Source: an uncultured Actinomycetes bacterium (lineage in GTDB: Bacteria > Actinomycetota > Aquicultoria > CAJVYJ01). Taken from it: 7,969 bases of DNA. A program made the translations under genes and the position numbers. The stretch is from positions 1 to 7,969 of the forward strand of contig CAJVYJ010000081.1 of NCBI GenBank assembly GCA_913009475.1, read 5' to 3'. Shown here piece after piece: positions 6,320-7,969 of this stretch (its first letter is position 1; the number at the start of each line of letters is the position of its first letter). The notes below the pieces were generated by a model. It made no database searches. It had not been told where the DNA came from and saw only the letters and a list, made by a program, of their open reading frames with translations.

Positions 6320-6854
6320 AGCGAAGGCTTACGCGAGCGCTCTGCTTGAGTTGGCCCGCGAGGAAAAGAGCTTAGAGGGGATTGATGCGGATTTTCGCTT
6401 AATCGCGGATACTATCAGCGAACATCTGGATTTAAAAGATATCTTGGCTGATGCGGAAGTCGACTCCTCGCAAAAAATCGGGATAGTCAGAGAAGTTTTC
6501 CGGGGTAAAGTTTCTGAGTTGGCGCTCAGCTTCTTACAGCTGATGGTTGGTCTGGACCAGGTTGCTATTACTAGGCCGATGGTAAAAGAGTTAACGCGCT
6601 TGATTCAGATCGAAGAGAGAAAAATGATTGCGGACGTAACTACGGCCATCCCCTTGGATGAGGCGATGATAGCCGGATTAACCAGCCAATTATCTAAGCT
6701 TACCGGCAAACAAGTTAAAGTCCGCCCGCGCTTGGATAAGTCGATTCTTGGTGGGATTTTAGTGAGAATGGATGGTAAGTTGCTTGACGGTAGTATCCGC
6801 AGCCGTTTGGAAGAGATGAAAAATCAGATGATATTTGGAAAAATAAGTGGGTGA
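6309..6854 (+). CDS. atpH: ATP synthase F1 subunit delta
   Basis: Delta sits on top of F1 and binds the b-subunit stalk to the alpha N-termini. The 181-residue length is normal for the family. The N-terminal helical domain begins with the usual pattern [11 protein letters not shown] (residues 5-15). The C-terminal signature is present in [19 protein letters not shown] (145-163) followed by RSRLEEMK. The ATG at 6309 lies inside the end of atpF and has no clear ribosome binding site, so translation is probably coupled to atpF. The 3' end overlaps the GTG start of atpA by eight bases. It is a free-standing delta, unlike the fused form of mycobacteria. Confidence 0.96.
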   Translation: MRTKAKAYASALLELAREEKSLEGIDADFRLIADTISEHLDLKDILADAEVDSSQKIGIVREVFRGKVSELALSFLQLMVGLDQVAITRPMVKELTRLIQIEERKMIADVTTAIPLDEAMIAGLTSQLSKLTGKQVKVRPRLDKSILGGILVRMDGKLLDGSIRSRLEEMKNQMIFGKISG

Positions 6855-7875
6855 CAAAGAAGTGCGAACAAAAATAGATGCGGCCGCCATCGACGAAATT
6901 TTAAAAAAACAGATAGCAGAGTACCAAGCTAAGGTCGAGGTGGTTGAAGAGGGAACAATAATAGAACTTGGTGATGGTATTGCCAGAATAACCGGCCTCA
7001 AGGGAGCTATGGCCGGTGAACTTTTGTCCTTTCCAAAAAATCTCTACGGTATAGCGCTTAATTTAGAAGAGCATTTGATTGGTGCGGTATTGATGGGTGA
7101 GACGTCTTTGATCAAGGAAGGCGATCCGGTCAAACGCACCGGTAAAATTGTTCAAGTGCCGGTAGGCAAAGAATTAATCGGCCGAGTGGTGAATCCGTTG
7201 GGTGAGCCGATTGACGGTAAAGGACCGATAAACGCGACTGAGTTTCGTCCGGTAGAATGGAAGGCGCCGGGTGTAATCGACAGGCAGCCGGTAAAGGAAC
7301 CCTTACAGACAGGGCTGAAGGCGGTTGATTCGATGATACCTATCGGGCGCGGCCAGCGTGAGTTGATTATCGGTGATAGGCAAACGGGAAAAACAGCTAT
7401 TGCTCTGGATACGATTATTAATCAACGGGATAGCGGCGTTATCTGCATTTATGTGGCTATCGGCCAAAAAGCTTCTACGGTGGCGAAATTAGTTCAAGAC
7501 CTTACCGACCAGGGAGTAATGGATTTTACTATTGTTGTCAACGCGGCGGCCAGCGACGCGGCGCCGCTGCAATTTTTAGCGCCTTACGCCGGATGCGCGA
7601 TGGGTGAGTATTTTCTCTACAACGGCAAAAACGCTTTATGTGTCTATGATGACTTGTCCAAGCATGCTGTTGCTTATAGGGAGATGTCGTTGCTGCTTAG
7701 GCGGCCGCCGGGCCGGGAGGCTTTTCCGGGCGACGTTTTCTATCTCCATTCCCGGCTGCTGGAACGAGCGGCGAAATTAAATGATGAGCTTGGCGGCGGT
7801 TATCTTACCGCTCTGCCTATCGTAGAGACACAAGCCGGAGACGTATCCGCTTATATACCTACCAATGTAATCTCT
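6847..7875 (+). CDS. atpA: ATP synthase F1 subunit alpha, 3'-truncated
   Basis: Alpha makes the non-catalytic nucleotide sites of the alpha3beta3 head. 343 genomic codons remain of about 500. The N-terminal delta-binding helix ([14 protein letters not shown]), the beta-barrel domain with [15 protein letters not shown] (residues 34-48), the Walker A loop GDRQTGKT (176-183) with its glutamine typical of alpha, the Walker B strand ALCVYDD (263-269) and the [27 protein letters not shown] block (282-308) are all seen. Sequence is lost just after IPTNVIS, where ITDGQ would normally follow, because adapter begins at 7876. The C-terminal domain and the arginine finger are beyond the contig. The apparent tail [12 protein letters not shown] before a TGA is adapter translation and must not be annotated. 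The start is GTG 6847, overlapping atpH by eight bases; an in-frame GTG at 6862 is an alternative and would give a typical short N-terminus. Confidence 0.96.
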
Positions 7876-7969
7876 AGATCGGAAGAGCACACGTCTGAAC
7901 TCCAGTCACACTGATATATCTCGTATGCCGTCTTCTGCTTGAAAAAAAAAAAAGACATAATAACATATC
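7876..7969. other. Illumina TruSeq index adapter plus poly-A and read noise, right end (artefact)
   Basis: From 7876 the sequence is AGATCGGAAGAGCACACGTC onward, through the index ACTGATAT at 7910-7917, to the flow-cell end TCTTCTGCTTG at 7941. Twelve A follow (7942-7953), then 16 bases (7954-7969) with no adapter identity, typical of reading past the end of a short fragment. None of this is genomic. The 78 bases 7876-7953 are the exact reverse complement of 5-82. Confidence 0.99.

Noticed and set aside
7954..7969. Possible genomic sequence after the right-hand adapter.
   Set aside because: It follows adapter and poly-A and has no support as genomic; most likely base-calling noise past the fragment end.

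Overview
This window is an assembled short-read contig with Illumina adapter left on both ends. Only about 83-7875 is genomic. Bases 17-82 and 7876-7941 are the same 66-base TruSeq index adapter in opposite orientations, with the index read as ACTGATAT (I recall this as index 25). Each is followed outward by a homopolymer run and sequencer noise. The first and last genes are therefore cut off by the library construct, not by biology, and their raw open reading frames carry adapter-encoded residues.

All genes are on the + strand and belong to two adjoining housekeeping blocks. Block 1 (83-4096) holds the 3' part of prmC (release-factor glutamine methyltransferase), a TsaC/Sua5 threonylcarbamoyl-AMP synthase, a wrecked rpiB (ribose-5-phosphate isomerase B), glyA (serine hydroxymethyltransferase), and a WecA/TagO-type polyprenyl-phosphate sugar-1-phosphate transferase. 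Block 2 (4199-7875) is the start of an F-type ATP synthase operon: an AtpZ/AtpQ-like small membrane protein, an AtpR/AtpI-like small membrane protein, then atpB (a), atpE (c), atpF (b), atpH (delta) and the first two thirds of atpA (alpha). The gamma, beta and epsilon genes would be expected just beyond the right end.

The order prmC, tsaC, (rpiB), glyA, wecA, atp operon resembles Gram-positive-type lineages. The glyA-wecA-atp junction is most like Actinomycetota, and the prmC-sua5-rpiB-glyA-atp arrangement is shared with Bacillota. GC content is moderate by eye, which is low for a typical actinomycete, so an uncultivated deep-branching lineage is possible. Single-subunit b and delta genes of normal length, a proton-type c subunit and an a subunit with the His/Glu swap all describe a conventional bacterial H+-translocating ATP synthase.

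I found no previously undescribed system. The points worth a second look are the adapter artefact at both ends, the internally deleted rpiB whose N- and C-terminal ends are both still readable, a probable start-codon or one-base problem in tsaC, and an atpQ-atpR-atpB-like gene order, as known from N-ATPases, in front of an otherwise ordinary H+ F-ATPase.
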